A DNA stretch of 62,746 nucleotides from assembly GCA_902786465.1 (NCBI GenBank), contig CADACQ010000011.1, forward strand, positions 1-62,746, read 5' to 3'. Position numbers and translations under genes: made by a program. The DNA is from an uncultured Eubacteriales bacterium. Lineage in GTDB: Bacteria; Bacillota; Clostridia; Christensenellales; CAG-138. The first letter of the stretch is position 1; every line of letters starts with the position of its first letter. Positions 26,687 through 34,579 of this stretch are shown here, piece by piece. The notes beneath the pieces are model-generated. The model was not told the DNA's origin. It did no database searches and was given only the letters and a program-made list of their open reading frames with translations.

Positions 26687-28812
26687 TTCTTCAGGCCCTC
26701 CTCGATGATAGCATAGAGTTTGGAGGGTTCCTTTATCTCCTCCCGGTGGAAGGCCCCCTTGATCCGTCCAGCGAGATCGTGGAGCATATCCGCCGTCACA
26801 TAGCCGAAATAGAGGCACACCAGCACCTCCGCCCCGGACCAGAACCGAAGCACCGTGTTGTGTTCCCGGCCGCCCCGGATGACGCTCATGGCCTCGTTGC
26901 TCACCACGTACTGGGCCATCATCTCGTTGAGGAAGGTGGTCACGGTGAACAGCAGCGCCACCAGCAGCAGGCGCTTGTCCTTATAGAAAGCGTAGGCGAA
27001 CAGGAGCATGACCAGGATGGGCACCACGTACCGCTCGTGCATATAGTGACCGAAGGTGAAGATCAGCGCCATGGTCAGGGAAGCCGCCAGGAACAGGAAG
27101 CCCCTGTCCTGGTCCAGGGATCGGTCGAGCCGCCGCTGGGCCTGGTTCCGGCGATAGATGGTCATGAACCCGCAGAGGATGGCGAAGACGATGGCGATGG
27201 TGCCGAACTGCTTGTAGGTCAGGAGCTTGGGCACGATGTACTCCCCCGCCCGCTTCCAGTTGGCGCCACAGAAGGCAAAGTAGTTGTAGGCCTCCACGGT
27301 GGCGTAATCGTAGTGGGAGGAGGCGGTCAAGAACCGCTCCACGAACCACAGCAGGCTTTCGTCACCCTTGAAGGGCAGGGAGATGAGCAGCAGGACCGCC
27401 ACGGCGGAGAGGGCCGCCAGCGCCGTATCCCGCAGATCCTGCCAGGCTTCCTTCTCGCCCCAGCGGACCAGGAACAGGTGGGCGAAGGCGTACACCGGCC
27501 CGAACATGAGGGCCTGCCACTTGGTCATGACGGCCAGGCCGAAGACGGCGCCGGAGAGGATGCGGTTCCGATCCAGGGTCCCCGGCTTCCGGTCGAGAAG
27601 CAGCAGGAAGCTGATGGTGAGCCACAGGGTCAGGATGGAGTCGATCTGGCCCCAGGCCCCCGTGAGGAACAGCAATGCCGGGTTCAGGAACACCAGGCCG
27701 CCCAGGATCAGGGCGCCGGAGTTGTTGATCCGCTGCTTCCGGGCGTAGCTCATGAGGAGCAGACTTAAGGCGAGGTCCGCCGCCACCGCGGGGAGCATGT
27801 AGAGAAAGATGCCGAGGACGCTGCCCGTGTCCACCCGAAACAGGTTCAGCACCGCCGAATACCCGCCCAGGAACAGCATGTAGCCCGGGGGATAGTCGTA
27901 CCAGTCGTGGCCCGCCGCCCAGTAGAAGGACCGGGTGCCGTTGCGGGCGATGTCCTGGCCCCAGCCGATGAAGCAGCCCATGTCGCTGTCGTGGCCCCGG
28001 AACAGGGCGCACAGGACCAGCCGGAGCAGCAGTCCCACCACCACGATGAAGGCGAAGCCGCCCCAGTAAGCCCTGTCGGGCAGGGTCTTGCCCGTGAGCA
28101 GCCGCCGGTTGCGATAGACCCCGAAGATCAGCAGGACGCCGGAGAGCACCGCCGCCCAGACGATGACGGCAAAGAAGGATTTGTAGTGCTCCTCGTCCCG
28201 AAAGGCGTCGTCCCTGTCGTCGTCAGAGCCGCCCCAGGCTTCCAGCAGCTGGTACCGGCCCTCGTCCGCCGCCCCGGAGCGCAGAGAGACGTTCCGAAAG
28301 CGGACCGTGCCCCGGCTGGCCTCGGAGTAGCCCCCCAGCCGCAGGGCCAAGATGACCTCGGTCTGGCCCGGCTTGGTCTCGAAAAACAGCTTTTCCTCCA
28401 CAAAATCGTTGTCGCCCTGGAGGCCCGCGGTATAGACGCAGCTTCGATCCAGGCCGTAGTTGTCGATGGACAGGGAGGCGCCCCGGCCCTCCGCCACATC
28501 CTCCGTGGCGATCTCGCCGGTGAGCACGTAGAGGGAGCCCTCCTCCACCTTCACCTTCTTGCAGAGCCTGAGATCGTCCGCCACGTCGGAACGGAGGGTG
28601 ACGATGCCGGAGCCGTCCCCGTAGGCCTCGTACTGGTTCTCATAGGAGTTCACGTACCAGCCCTCGGGCAGGCCTCCGGGCTCGCTGGTCAGGTCGTAGA
28701 CGGCCGAAAGGGAGGCCCCGCCGCCCCGATGCTTTTTGAAATAGAACCCCGCCACGACGATCACGGCCACAGCCAGCACCGCCACGATGGCGCTCAGCGT
28801 TTTCTTCTGCAC
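26683..28812 (-). CDS. GT-C membrane glycosyltransferase with extracytoplasmic N-terminal domain
   Basis: A 709-residue protein starting at GTG 28812 behind GGAGGATAG. One membrane helix (residues 7-25) is followed by an outside beta-sandwich-like domain to about residue 210 (GIVTLRSDVADDLRLCKKVKV; LYVLTGEIATEDV), then many membrane helices. In the GT-C core, RGHDSDMGCFIGWGQDIA carries the acidic motif and DYPPGYMLFLGGYSAVL the family loop; GAWGQIDSILTLWLTISFLLLL is typical of GT87/mannosyltransferase-like proteins. It overlaps the PMT gene by four bases. The pair probably decorates a cell-surface polymer or proteins; the acceptor is unknown. Confidence 0.78.
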   Translation of the reverse strand: MQKKTLSAIVAVLAVAVIVVAGFYFKKHRGGGASLSAVYDLTSEPGGLPEGWYVNSYENQYEAYGDGSGIVTLRSDVADDLRLCKKVKVEEGSLYVLTGEIATEDVAEGRGASLSIDNYGLDRSCVYTAGLQGDNDFVEEKLFFETKPGQTEVILALRLGGYSEASRGTVRFRNVSLRSGAADEGRYQLLEAWGGSDDDRDDAFRDEEHYKSFFAVIVWAAVLSGVLLIFGVYRNRRLLTGKTLPDRAYWGGFAFIVVVGLLLRLVLCALFRGHDSDMGCFIGWGQDIARNGTRSFYWAAGHDWYDYPPGYMLFLGGYSAVLNLFRVDTGSVLGIFLYMLPAVAADLALSLLLMSYARKQRINNSGALILGGLVFLNPALLFLTGAWGQIDSILTLWLTISFLLLLDRKPGTLDRNRILSGAVFGLAVMTKWQALMFGPVYAFAHLFLVRWGEKEAWQDLRDTALAALSAVAVLLLISLPFKGDESLLWFVERFLTASSHYDYATVEAYNYFAFCGANWKRAGEYIVPKLLTYKQFGTIAIVFAILCGFMTIYRRNQAQRRLDRSLDQDRGFLFLAASLTMALIFTFGHYMHERYVVPILVMLLFAYAFYKDKRLLLVALLFTVTTFLNEMMAQYVVSNEAMSVIRGGREHNTVLRFWSGAEVLVCLYFGYVTADMLHDLAGRIKGAFHREEIKEPSKLYAIIEEGLKK

Positions 28813-28857
28813 GAACTATCCTCCGATCCCTTCGCAGGGATATATTTCCTCATATGT

Positions 28858-28887
28858 ATGATAGCACAAAGGCCCAGCATATTGCAA
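28858..28887 (-). promoter_or_regulatory. Promoter of the glycosyltransferase pair
   Basis: TTGCAA (28882-28887), an 18-base spacer and TATCAT (28858-28863) on the minus strand, about 45 bases upstream of the GTG. A TTGACA lies ten bases further up but at the wrong spacing. Confidence 0.55.
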
Positions 28888-28943
28888 TCCATTGTCAAAA
28901 AGGGTTCACATTGTGCGCGGATACGACAGAAATATAGCCATGC

Positions 28944-28975
28944 AAAAAGCACCTTCTCTCCCGGAGAAAAGGTGC
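28944..28975 (-). terminator. Intrinsic terminator after yraN
   Basis: GCACCTT/AAGGTGC arms with a GGAGA/TCTC inner stem, followed by five T on the minus strand. It ends the ffh-to-yraN operon. Confidence 0.8.
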
Positions 28976-28991
28976 CGGCGAGCATGCTTCA

Positions 28992-29333
28992 TCAAAAGGC
29001 GCTGGGGATATGGACGACGCGCAGGGGGCGGGTGTAGACCTCCACCACGTCGAAGCGGGTGCGGGCATCCGGGTCCCGATGGGTCTTCAGATACCCCTGG
29101 GCGGCCCGGGTGAGAAAGAGCTGCTTTTTCGGCGTCACGGCGTCCCGGGGCAGGCCGTGATCCGTGGAGGACCGGGTCTTGACCTCCACGAAGATGAGGA
29201 CGCCGGTCCGGCGCTCCCGGGCCACGATGTCGATCTCGTAGGGGCCGTAGCGCCAGTTCCGATCCAGTATGCGGCAGCCGTGGAAAAAGAGATACCAGGC
29301 GGCCAGCCTTTCCCCCCACTTGCCCGCGTTCAT
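28992..29333 (-). CDS. YraN/UPF0102 family endonuclease-like protein
   Basis: A 113-residue restriction-endonuclease-fold protein. The N-terminal GKWGERLAAWYLFFHGCRILDRNWR, then EIDIVARE with the catalytic Asp, then IFVEVKTRS with the Glu-x-Lys pair, form the PD-(D/E)xK site. The function in cells is not settled. The start overlaps the rnhB stop by four bases, the usual position after rnhB. Confidence 0.9.
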   Translation of the reverse strand: MNAGKWGERLAAWYLFFHGCRILDRNWRYGPYEIDIVARERRTGVLIFVEVKTRSSTDHGLPRDAVTPKKQLFLTRAAQGYLKTHRDPDARTRFDVVEVYTRPLRVVHIPSAF

Positions 29334-29962
29334 GGGACGAAGTGGCCGATGAAGCTGCGGCGGTGGATGGGACAGGGGCCGTACTCCCTCAGGGCGGCGA
29401 TATGCTCCGCCGTGCCGTAGCCCTTGTTCCGGGCGAAGCCGTACTGGGGATAGAGGGCGTCCTGCTCGATCATGTACCGGTCCCGGGCCACCTTGGCGAG
29501 GATCGACGCGGCGCCGATGGAGTAGGTGAGGGCGTCGCCGTGGATCAAAGGATGCTGCCGGGCGGGGATGTCCAAGCCCCGCAGGGCGTCGATGAGCACG
29601 TCGGTGACGGGGACGCCGATCTTGGAAAACGCCTCCGCGAAGCCCCGCTTGGTAGCCTCCAGAATGTTGATCTCGTCGATGACCTCCGGCCCCACCCAGG
29701 CGGTGGCATGGGCCAGGGACGTGGCCAGGATCTGCTCGTAGAGGGCTTCCCGGCGCTTCTCGGAGAGCTTCTTGGAATCGTTGACGTAGGGGAGCAGGGG
29801 CTCCGGGGGCATGACCACGCAGCCCACCACCACGGGCCCGGCCAGGGGGCCTCGGCCCACCTCATCCATGCCGGCCAGAACGACGCCCGGCTGGTCCCAA
29901 TAAGTTTTATCGATTTTGGAAAGCTCTGCAAGGCGCAGAAGCTCCTTTTCACTGATCTTCAT
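29330..29962 (-). CDS. rnhB: Ribonuclease HII
   Basis: Removes ribonucleotides from DNA-RNA hybrids. It has 210 residues. The catalytic residues are in VLAGMDEVGRGPLAGPVVV (Asp-Glu-Gly), the middle Asp is in VLIDALRGLDIP, and the last acidic centre is in SIGAASILAKVARDRYM. GGAGG lies 13 bases before the ATG. It follows rbgA by three bases. Confidence 0.96.
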   Translation of the reverse strand: MKISEKELLRLAELSKIDKTYWDQPGVVLAGMDEVGRGPLAGPVVVGCVVMPPEPLLPYVNDSKKLSEKRREALYEQILATSLAHATAWVGPEVIDEINILEATKRGFAEAFSKIGVPVTDVLIDALRGLDIPARQHPLIHGDALTYSIGAASILAKVARDRYMIEQDALYPQYGFARNKGYGTAEHIAALREYGPCPIHRRSFIGHFVP

Positions 29963-29965
29963 AGC

Positions 29966-30850
29966 CTATGCCTCCGGGACGGTGTCCAGGGTGACTTTGG
30001 CGATCTTCCCGCCTCTGAATTCGTCCAGGACGATCCGGGCCGCCCGCTCTGTGTCCAACACGCCGCCGGACAGGAGGAAGCCGCGGCTCCTCGCCACCGC
30101 CTCCAACAGCTCGTTTTCGGGGGTGTCGGCGGTGATCTTTTTATACCGCTCCGTCAAAGCCTGGGGCGCCAGCTCCCGCAGCCGGGCCAGGAGCTTTTGC
30201 GATAGCTCCTCCCCGTCCAGGATGTCGTCGTTAATGGAGCCCAGGAAGGCCAGCGACAGGGCCTTGTCCTGGTCCTCCAGCTTGGGCCAGAGAAGGCCCG
30301 GGCTGTCCATGAGCTCCAGATAGGCGTTGACTTTCACCCATTGCTTCGACCGGGTAACGCCGGGGGTATCGCCGGTCTTTGCCCGGTTCTCCCCCGCGAT
30401 CCGGTTGATGAAGGTGGATTTGCCCACGTTGGGGATGCCCACCACCATGATCCGGACGGTCTTCCTGACCCCCTTCTCCTCCATTTGTTTGACCTTGTCG
30501 GCCACGGCCCGCTCCATGAGGGACACGGCCTGCTTCTTCCCGGCGGCCCCGGTGGAGACAATGGGCGCGGCCAAAAAGCCCCGGCCCTTGTAATACTCCA
30601 CGAACCGGCGAGTCATGGCTTCGTCGGCAAGGTCCGCCTTGTTGAGGAGGATCAGCCTGGTCTTGTTGGCGAACAGGGCGTCAAAGTCCGGGTTCCGGGA
30701 GGCTTCCGGCGCTCGGGCGTCCACGATCTCCGCCACCGCGTCCACCAATTTCAAGTTTTCCTGGAGCATCCGTTTGGCCTTCGCCATGTGCCCCGGATAC
30801 CAGTTAATTCCGACCTTAGTTAACTTTTCATCGTTATTACTTTTCTCCAT
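29966..30850 (-). CDS. rbgA: Ribosome biogenesis GTPase RbgA (YlqF) with a new N-terminal extension
   Basis: Circularly permuted GTPase needed for late 50S assembly, 294 residues. Canonical RbgA begins about at INWYPGHMAKAKRM. Here 14 extra residues precede it (MEKSNNDEKLTKVG), written in AT-rich codons unlike the rest of the gene. The G motifs occur in permuted order: LNKADLADE (G4), then VGIPNVGKSTFINR (G1) and DSPGLLWP (G3), followed by the C-terminal helical domain. The AAGGATG ribosome binding site upstream lies in the AT-rich island, so translation signals seem to be borrowed from it. Confidence 0.93.
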   Translation of the reverse strand: MEKSNNDEKLTKVGINWYPGHMAKAKRMLQENLKLVDAVAEIVDARAPEASRNPDFDALFANKTRLILLNKADLADEAMTRRFVEYYKGRGFLAAPIVSTGAAGKKQAVSLMERAVADKVKQMEEKGVRKTVRIMVVGIPNVGKSTFINRIAGENRAKTGDTPGVTRSKQWVKVNAYLELMDSPGLLWPKLEDQDKALSLAFLGSINDDILDGEELSQKLLARLRELAPQALTERYKKITADTPENELLEAVARSRGFLLSGGVLDTERAARIVLDEFRGGKIAKVTLDTVPEA

Positions 30851-30871
30851 AAAAAAACATCCTTATATCAC

Positions 30872-31609
30872 TCACTTTAATATTTTAATTTTATTATTTT
30901 CATTGATTTTTTTAATTTTACCTTTTTTTAATAAATATGCTTCACCATATAAATAGTTATTATCATCTATTAATATGTAAGAACCATTATTAATTCCATA
31001 TACTGTTCTAGTATTTGTATCAGGCAAAACTATATCCTCAATAAATCTTTTTCCATCCAACATAAAATTATTAAATTCATCATAATGAGGTAGAATACTA
31101 ATATTAGTTAATCCTAATCCTTTTAGTGTTCTATTAAAATTTGGGTCTAAAGATTCTCCTTCTAATTCCGGAATACAATATACACTATCAGCCATATTCA
31201 TTGCACCAGCACTTCCACCTATAATAAATGCTTTTGTATTTTTTATTTTTTCTCTTAGTTTTATGTTATTAAAAAACTGATTTTGTGTAGACAAATGACC
31301 TCCACATAGGAAAATTAAATCTGCTCGATCTAATAAAAAATCAATTTTATCTTCTGTTCTTGAATCTAAAATATAATATTTTTTAAATGGTAATGTTAAA
31401 TCAAATGATTTGAATGTAACATCTGCATAAATATCAGTTTCCTCGTTATTAAATTCGTTACTTGCAACAAATAAAAAGTTATCATATTTTTTTACATACT
31501 TTTTTATATTATCCAATATATAATTCTCATTGCCAAAATTCTTAGCAATTTTATTACAATTTTCGTCCTTATCATATAAATCTAAATAACTTGTCAAAAT
31601 ACATTTCAC
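30872..31609 (-). CDS. Peptidase family S51 (dipeptidase E-like)
   Basis: A 245-residue protein, start GTG 31609 behind TAGGTGA. The S51 features are LIFLCGGHLSTQNQFF, the nucleophile elbow FIIGGSAGAMNMA with Ser133, and SILPHYDEFN with His175. Classical peptidase E cleaves Asp-Xaa dipeptides; close paralogues in low-GC Firmicutes have no known substrate. Codon use (ATT, AAT, AAA, TTA) differs completely from the flanking genes, implying recent acquisition from a low-GC bacterium. The stop is 22 bases from the rbgA start. Confidence 0.83.
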   Translation of the reverse strand: MKCILTSYLDLYDKDENCNKIAKNFGNENYILDNIKKYVKKYDNFLFVASNEFNNEETDIYADVTFKSFDLTLPFKKYYILDSRTEDKIDFLLDRADLIFLCGGHLSTQNQFFNNIKLREKIKNTKAFIIGGSAGAMNMADSVYCIPELEGESLDPNFNRTLKGLGLTNISILPHYDEFNNFMLDGKRFIEDIVLPDTNTRTVYGINNGSYILIDDNNYLYGEAYLLKKGKIKKINENNKIKILK

Positions 31610-31711
31610 TATATCACCTACTTATAACTTTATATTATAAATGGATTCGTAGCATAAGTCGGAACTTACCAGTTTATGTTAGTTATACTCTTATTCATTT
31701 GACAACTTCTT

Positions 31712-32233
31712 TTATTTTATGTCTAACATCATTATTTGATTAAACGGATAATTAATTATATCTATTTTATCAACGGTTGCTTTAATAGGTAACTTAATTA
31801 TTTCTTTTAAAAATTTTATGCCTTTAAGTAATTCTTCATCAGATAATCTAATAGCTATTGTACAATGTGGCATCCATTTATTAATATCATAATATTGATT
31901 TAATTCTCCATCAAAATCTTTCATGTATTCAATAAATCTCTTATGAACATCAAATAATTCATCAGTCATAACAGGTTCAAAGAATAAAACATTTTCCTTT
32001 GTCATAAATGTACCTACTGATACCAGTGACAATTCAAAAGGTTTAATAGTTTTGGAAAATTCGATTACCCGATTTTTTAACTCTTCGATATTATCTGATT
32101 TATAATCTCCAATAGAAACATGATTCAATTTTACAGCTTCATCATGTACTCCATTATTATTTAATTTTGTTCTTAATTCATTTATTACTTTTTGACTTTC
32201 GTCATCGAAAACTAGTTCAATAGCATAATTCAT
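31712..32233 (-). CDS. 2H phosphoesterase / 2'-5' RNA ligase superfamily protein
   Basis: A 173-residue protein with the two catalytic HxS/T motifs of the 2H superfamily: LNHVSI (His38, Ser40) and MPHCTI (His123, Thr125), spaced as usual. Members act on 2'-5' or cyclic phosphate bonds of RNA or nucleotides; the substrate here is unknown. I chose ATG 32233 (MNYAIELVFDDES) for its AGAGGT ribosome binding site; the frame stays open upstream to 32281. AT-rich like its neighbour, and the first gene of the island in the direction of transcription. Confidence 0.8.
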   Translation of the reverse strand: MNYAIELVFDDESQKVINELRTKLNNNGVHDEAVKLNHVSIGDYKSDNIEELKNRVIEFSKTIKPFELSLVSVGTFMTKENVLFFEPVMTDELFDVHKRFIEYMKDFDGELNQYYDINKWMPHCTIAIRLSDEELLKGIKFLKEIIKLPIKATVDKIDIINYPFNQIMMLDIK

Positions 32234-32314
32234 TTTGTACCTCTTTCTTTTATTGGCCTCGATCAAATCAATCTCAACCATTGGATGGTCAATCGTCCCT
32301 CCTCGCTGAAAAAC

Positions 32315-32341
32315 AAAAAAGCCCCGTGCTTGGCGGGGCTT
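32315..32341 (-). terminator. Intrinsic terminator after rplS
   Basis: AAGCCCCG (read on either strand as 8-bp arms at 32319-32326 and 32334-32341) with a seven-base loop, followed on the minus strand by a run of six T. It isolates rplS from the AT-rich island. Confidence 0.85.
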
Positions 32342-32348
32342 GGGGTCC

Positions 32349-32702
32349 TTATTTGGTGACGATGCGCTCGCGGATCTTGGCAGCCTTGCCGGAACGCTCG
32401 CGGAGGTAATAGAGCTTCGCCCGGCGAACGACGCCGTGACGGACCACCTCGATGCGGCCGATGCGGGGGCTGTGATAGGGGAAGGTACGCTCCACGCCCA
32501 CGCCGTAGGAGATACGGCGGACGGTGAAGGACTTGCGGATGCCGCCGCCCTCCATCTTGATGACGATGCCTTCGAAGTTCTGCAGACGCTCGTGGGTGCC
32601 TTCCACGACCTTCACGTACACCCGGACCTGATCCCCGATCTCGAGCTCAGGCAGGTCGGTACGCAGCTGTTCTTTTTCCAATTCCTTGATGATGTCGGAC
32701 AT
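32349..32702 (-). CDS. rplS: 50S ribosomal protein L19
   Basis: A bridge protein at the 30S-50S interface, 117 residues. Typical stretches are [68 protein letters not shown] and the Arg-rich end [17 protein letters not shown]. The 128-base gap behind trmD holds its own promoter and a leader, so it can be expressed apart from trmD. Confidence 0.97.
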   Translation of the reverse strand: MSDIIKELEKEQLRTDLPELEIGDQVRVYVKVVEGTHERLQNFEGIVIKMEGGGIRKSFTVRRISYGVGVERTFPYHSPRIGRIEVVRHGVVRRAKLYYLRERSGKAAKIRERIVTK

Positions 32703-32792
32703 TTTGATTTTCTCCTCTCGTTCAATTCCTTTGAGCGATACGGGCGTTCATGACCGCAAAAAGCATGACAGTGGACCGTCCATTGCCGCAAC
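32703..32792 (-). promoter_or_regulatory. Possible structured leader of rplS mRNA
   Basis: The ~90 bases between the predicted transcription start and rplS contain a GGACGGTCC palindrome and the repeated GCCCGTTGCGG / GCGGTCATGAACGCCCG segments. Firmicutes L19 genes often have an autoregulatory leader (Rfam L19_leader). I cannot confirm the fold by eye. Confidence 0.35.
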
Positions 32793-32798
32793 GGGCGT

Positions 32799-32827
32799 AT
32801 TATAGCATGGATGATTTGGGAATGCAA
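32799..32827 (-). promoter_or_regulatory. Extended -10 promoter of rplS
   Basis: TGCTATAAT (extended -10; TATAAT at 32799-32804) with TTGCAT (32822-32827) 17 bases upstream on the minus strand, directly behind the trmD stop. Confidence 0.7.
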
Positions 32828-32830
32828 GCC

Positions 32831-33532
32831 CTATTTTCCCTTATTTTCGTAGTATTTTCCGAAGGTGCCGAGAAGCTCCGGCCGGTTCTCCCTAGTCTTC
32901 TCCAAGGCTTGTTCGTGCCGCCATTTCTCGATGTTGGCCGCGTGTCCGGAAAGGAGCACCTCCGGCACGGCCATGCCCCGAAAGTCGGCGGGCCGGGTGT
33001 ACTGGGGGTACTCGAGAAGACCTTTGGAGAAGCTCTCCTCCTCCGCGCTCTCGCCCTTGCCCAACACGCCGGGGACGAAGCGGCTCACGCAGTCGGTGAG
33101 CACCATGGCGGGCAGCTCCCCGCCGGTGAGGATATAGTTGCCGATGGACACTTCCTCGTCCATCAGGGCCATGACCCGTTCGTCCACCCCCTCGTAGTGG
33201 CCGCAGAGCAGCAGCAGCCGGGGGCATCGGGCCAGTTCCCGGGCCCGGGCCGTGGTCAGGAGCTTCCCCCGGGGGGTCAGCAGGACCCGGTTAGCTTCAT
33301 GGTCGGGGTCCACGGCTTCCACGGCGTCGAAGATGGGCTGGGCCATCATGACGAGGCCCGCCCCGCCGCCGAAGGGATAGTCGTCACATTTGCTGTGCTT
33401 GTTGTCGGCCCAGGCGCGGATGTCGTGGACGGCGATGGACAGGAGCCCATTCTCCTGGGCCCGGCCCAGCATGGACTCCGAGAAGGGCCCGGCGAACATC
33501 TCCGGGAACAGGGTCAGGATGTCAATCCGCAA
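32831..33532 (-). CDS. trmD: tRNA (guanine(37)-N1)-methyltransferase
   Basis: SPOUT-class enzyme making m1G37, which prevents frameshifting; 233 residues. Starts MRIDILTLFPEMFAGPFSESMLGRA and carries DDYPFGGGAGLVMMAQPI, LLCGHYEGVDERV, and the AdoMet knot SIGNYILTGGELPAMVLTD, all intact. It overlaps rimM by 11 bases. Confidence 0.97.
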   Translation of the reverse strand: MRIDILTLFPEMFAGPFSESMLGRAQENGLLSIAVHDIRAWADNKHSKCDDYPFGGGAGLVMMAQPIFDAVEAVDPDHEANRVLLTPRGKLLTTARARELARCPRLLLLCGHYEGVDERVMALMDEEVSIGNYILTGGELPAMVLTDCVSRFVPGVLGKGESAEEESFSKGLLEYPQYTRPADFRGMAVPEVLLSGHAANIEKWRHEQALEKTRENRPELLGTFGKYYENKGK

Positions 33533-34037
33533 AGAGACCCACCTCCCTCAATACGTCCGCCTTGAACACCATCTCGCCGCCCGCTACGTCCACCTGCTCG
33601 ATGACCTTTTTGAGGGCGGGGACCATGAGCTTGCCGTCGTCGACGACGTACACGTCGTTGGCGCCGGTGGACAGCACGTCCGTCACCTTGCCGTAGGCCT
33701 TCCCCTCCGTGTCGGAGACGCGAAGGCCGATCAGGTCCGCGATGAAGTAGGTGTACTCCGGCAGCTGGGCCGCGTGGGCCCGATCCACTGAGAGGAACCC
33801 GCCCCGCAGGGTCTGGGCATCCTCCACGGTATCGTAGCCCTCCAGGTGCACCACCACCGCATCCGGCCGGACGGAAAGCACAGAAAGCCGCACAGGGACA
33901 TGGTCCCCGTGCAGCTCCAGATACCCTTCCTGCATGCCTTTAAACCGGGTCACATCGTCGGTCAGGGGGTCCAGCTTGACGGCCCCCTTGAGGCCGTGAG
34001 GCCGGGCGATGAACCCGACGCGCAGGTATTCCGTCAC
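33522..34037 (-). CDS. rimM: 16S rRNA processing protein RimM
   Basis: Assists 30S head assembly with S19. It has 171 residues. The N-terminal domain starts LRVGFIARPHGLKGAVKLDPLTDD, a RimM hallmark; the C-terminal PRC-barrel part contains YFIADLIGLRVSDTEGKAYGKVTDVLSTGANDVYVV and MVPALKKVIEQVD. It overlaps khpA by four bases and trmD by 11. Confidence 0.95.
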   Translation of the reverse strand: MTEYLRVGFIARPHGLKGAVKLDPLTDDVTRFKGMQEGYLELHGDHVPVRLSVLSVRPDAVVVHLEGYDTVEDAQTLRGGFLSVDRAHAAQLPEYTYFIADLIGLRVSDTEGKAYGKVTDVLSTGANDVYVVDDGKLMVPALKKVIEQVDVAGGEMVFKADVLREVGLFAD

Positions 34038-34261
34038 AGGATGTCCACCACGTACTTCTTGGGGGCGTCCACGGAGGCCGCCTTCACGATGGTGCGGATG
34101 GCCTTGGCGATGCGGCCCTGCTTGCCGATGACCTTGCCCACGTCGGAGGGGTCCACGGAGAGCTCGATGACGAAGGCGTCGTCATCCTCCCGCATCTCCA
34201 CCTTCACGGCGTCGGGCTGGTCCACCAGGCTCTTCGCGATAAACAGTACCAGCTCGTCCAT
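34034..34261 (-). CDS. khpA: KH-domain RNA-binding protein KhpA (YlqC)
   Basis: A 75-residue single KH domain with the family sequence ELSVDPSDVGKVIGKQGRIAKAIRTIVKAAS, holding the GxxG loop as GKQG. In other Firmicutes, KhpA pairs with KhpB and binds many transcripts. It sits between rpsP and rimM as usual. Confidence 0.93.
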   Translation of the reverse strand: MDELVLFIAKSLVDQPDAVKVEMREDDDAFVIELSVDPSDVGKVIGKQGRIAKAIRTIVKAASVDAPKKYVVDIL

Positions 34262-34264
34262 GGC

Positions 34265-34507
34265 TTACTCGATGGCGCCGGACTTCTTGAGCAGGGCGCG
34301 GACGGTGTCGGTTGGCTGGGCGCCGTTCTTCATCCAGGCGGCGGCCTTCTCGTTGTCGACCTTCAGCTCCACAGGCTCGGTGCCTGGATTGTAGTAACCC
34401 AGCTCCTCCACGAAGGCGCCGTTGCGGGGCGCGCGGGAGTCGGCCACGATGATACGGTAGAAGGGGGCTTTCTTGGCGCCCATGCGGCGCAGTCTGATCT
34501 TCAGCAT
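34265..34507 (-). CDS. rpsP: 30S ribosomal protein S16
   Basis: An 80-residue protein: [41 protein letters not shown] is the S16 core. It lies 72 bases downstream of ffh and three bases upstream of khpA, the standard order in Firmicutes. Confidence 0.97.
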   Translation of the reverse strand: MLKIRLRRMGAKKAPFYRIIVADSRAPRNGAFVEELGYYNPGTEPVELKVDNEKAAAWMKNGAQPTDTVRALLKKSGAIE

Positions 34508-34579
34508 TGTTTGTTTTCTCCTTGTTTTATGTTTCTTATTTGATGTATGAAAAACGGGTCCTCCCCATTTTTTCTGTTC

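Larger units (their letters stand above)
30851..32310. other. AT-rich horizontally acquired island in the rplS-rbgA interval
   Basis: A stretch of strikingly low GC (a 60-base row at 31021 has 15 G/C), with poly-A/T codons throughout, between the rplS terminator and rbgA. It carries two minus-strand genes, a peptidase E and a 2H phosphoesterase. In many Firmicutes this interval is empty or holds lepB. I see no transposase, integrase, tRNA or flanking direct repeat. Confidence 0.85.

Noticed and set aside
30851-32310. AT-rich island as a prophage remnant, transposon or toxin-antitoxin locus
   Set aside because: No integrase, transposase, attachment repeat or toxin-antitoxin family is visible; both genes look like ordinary hydrolases.
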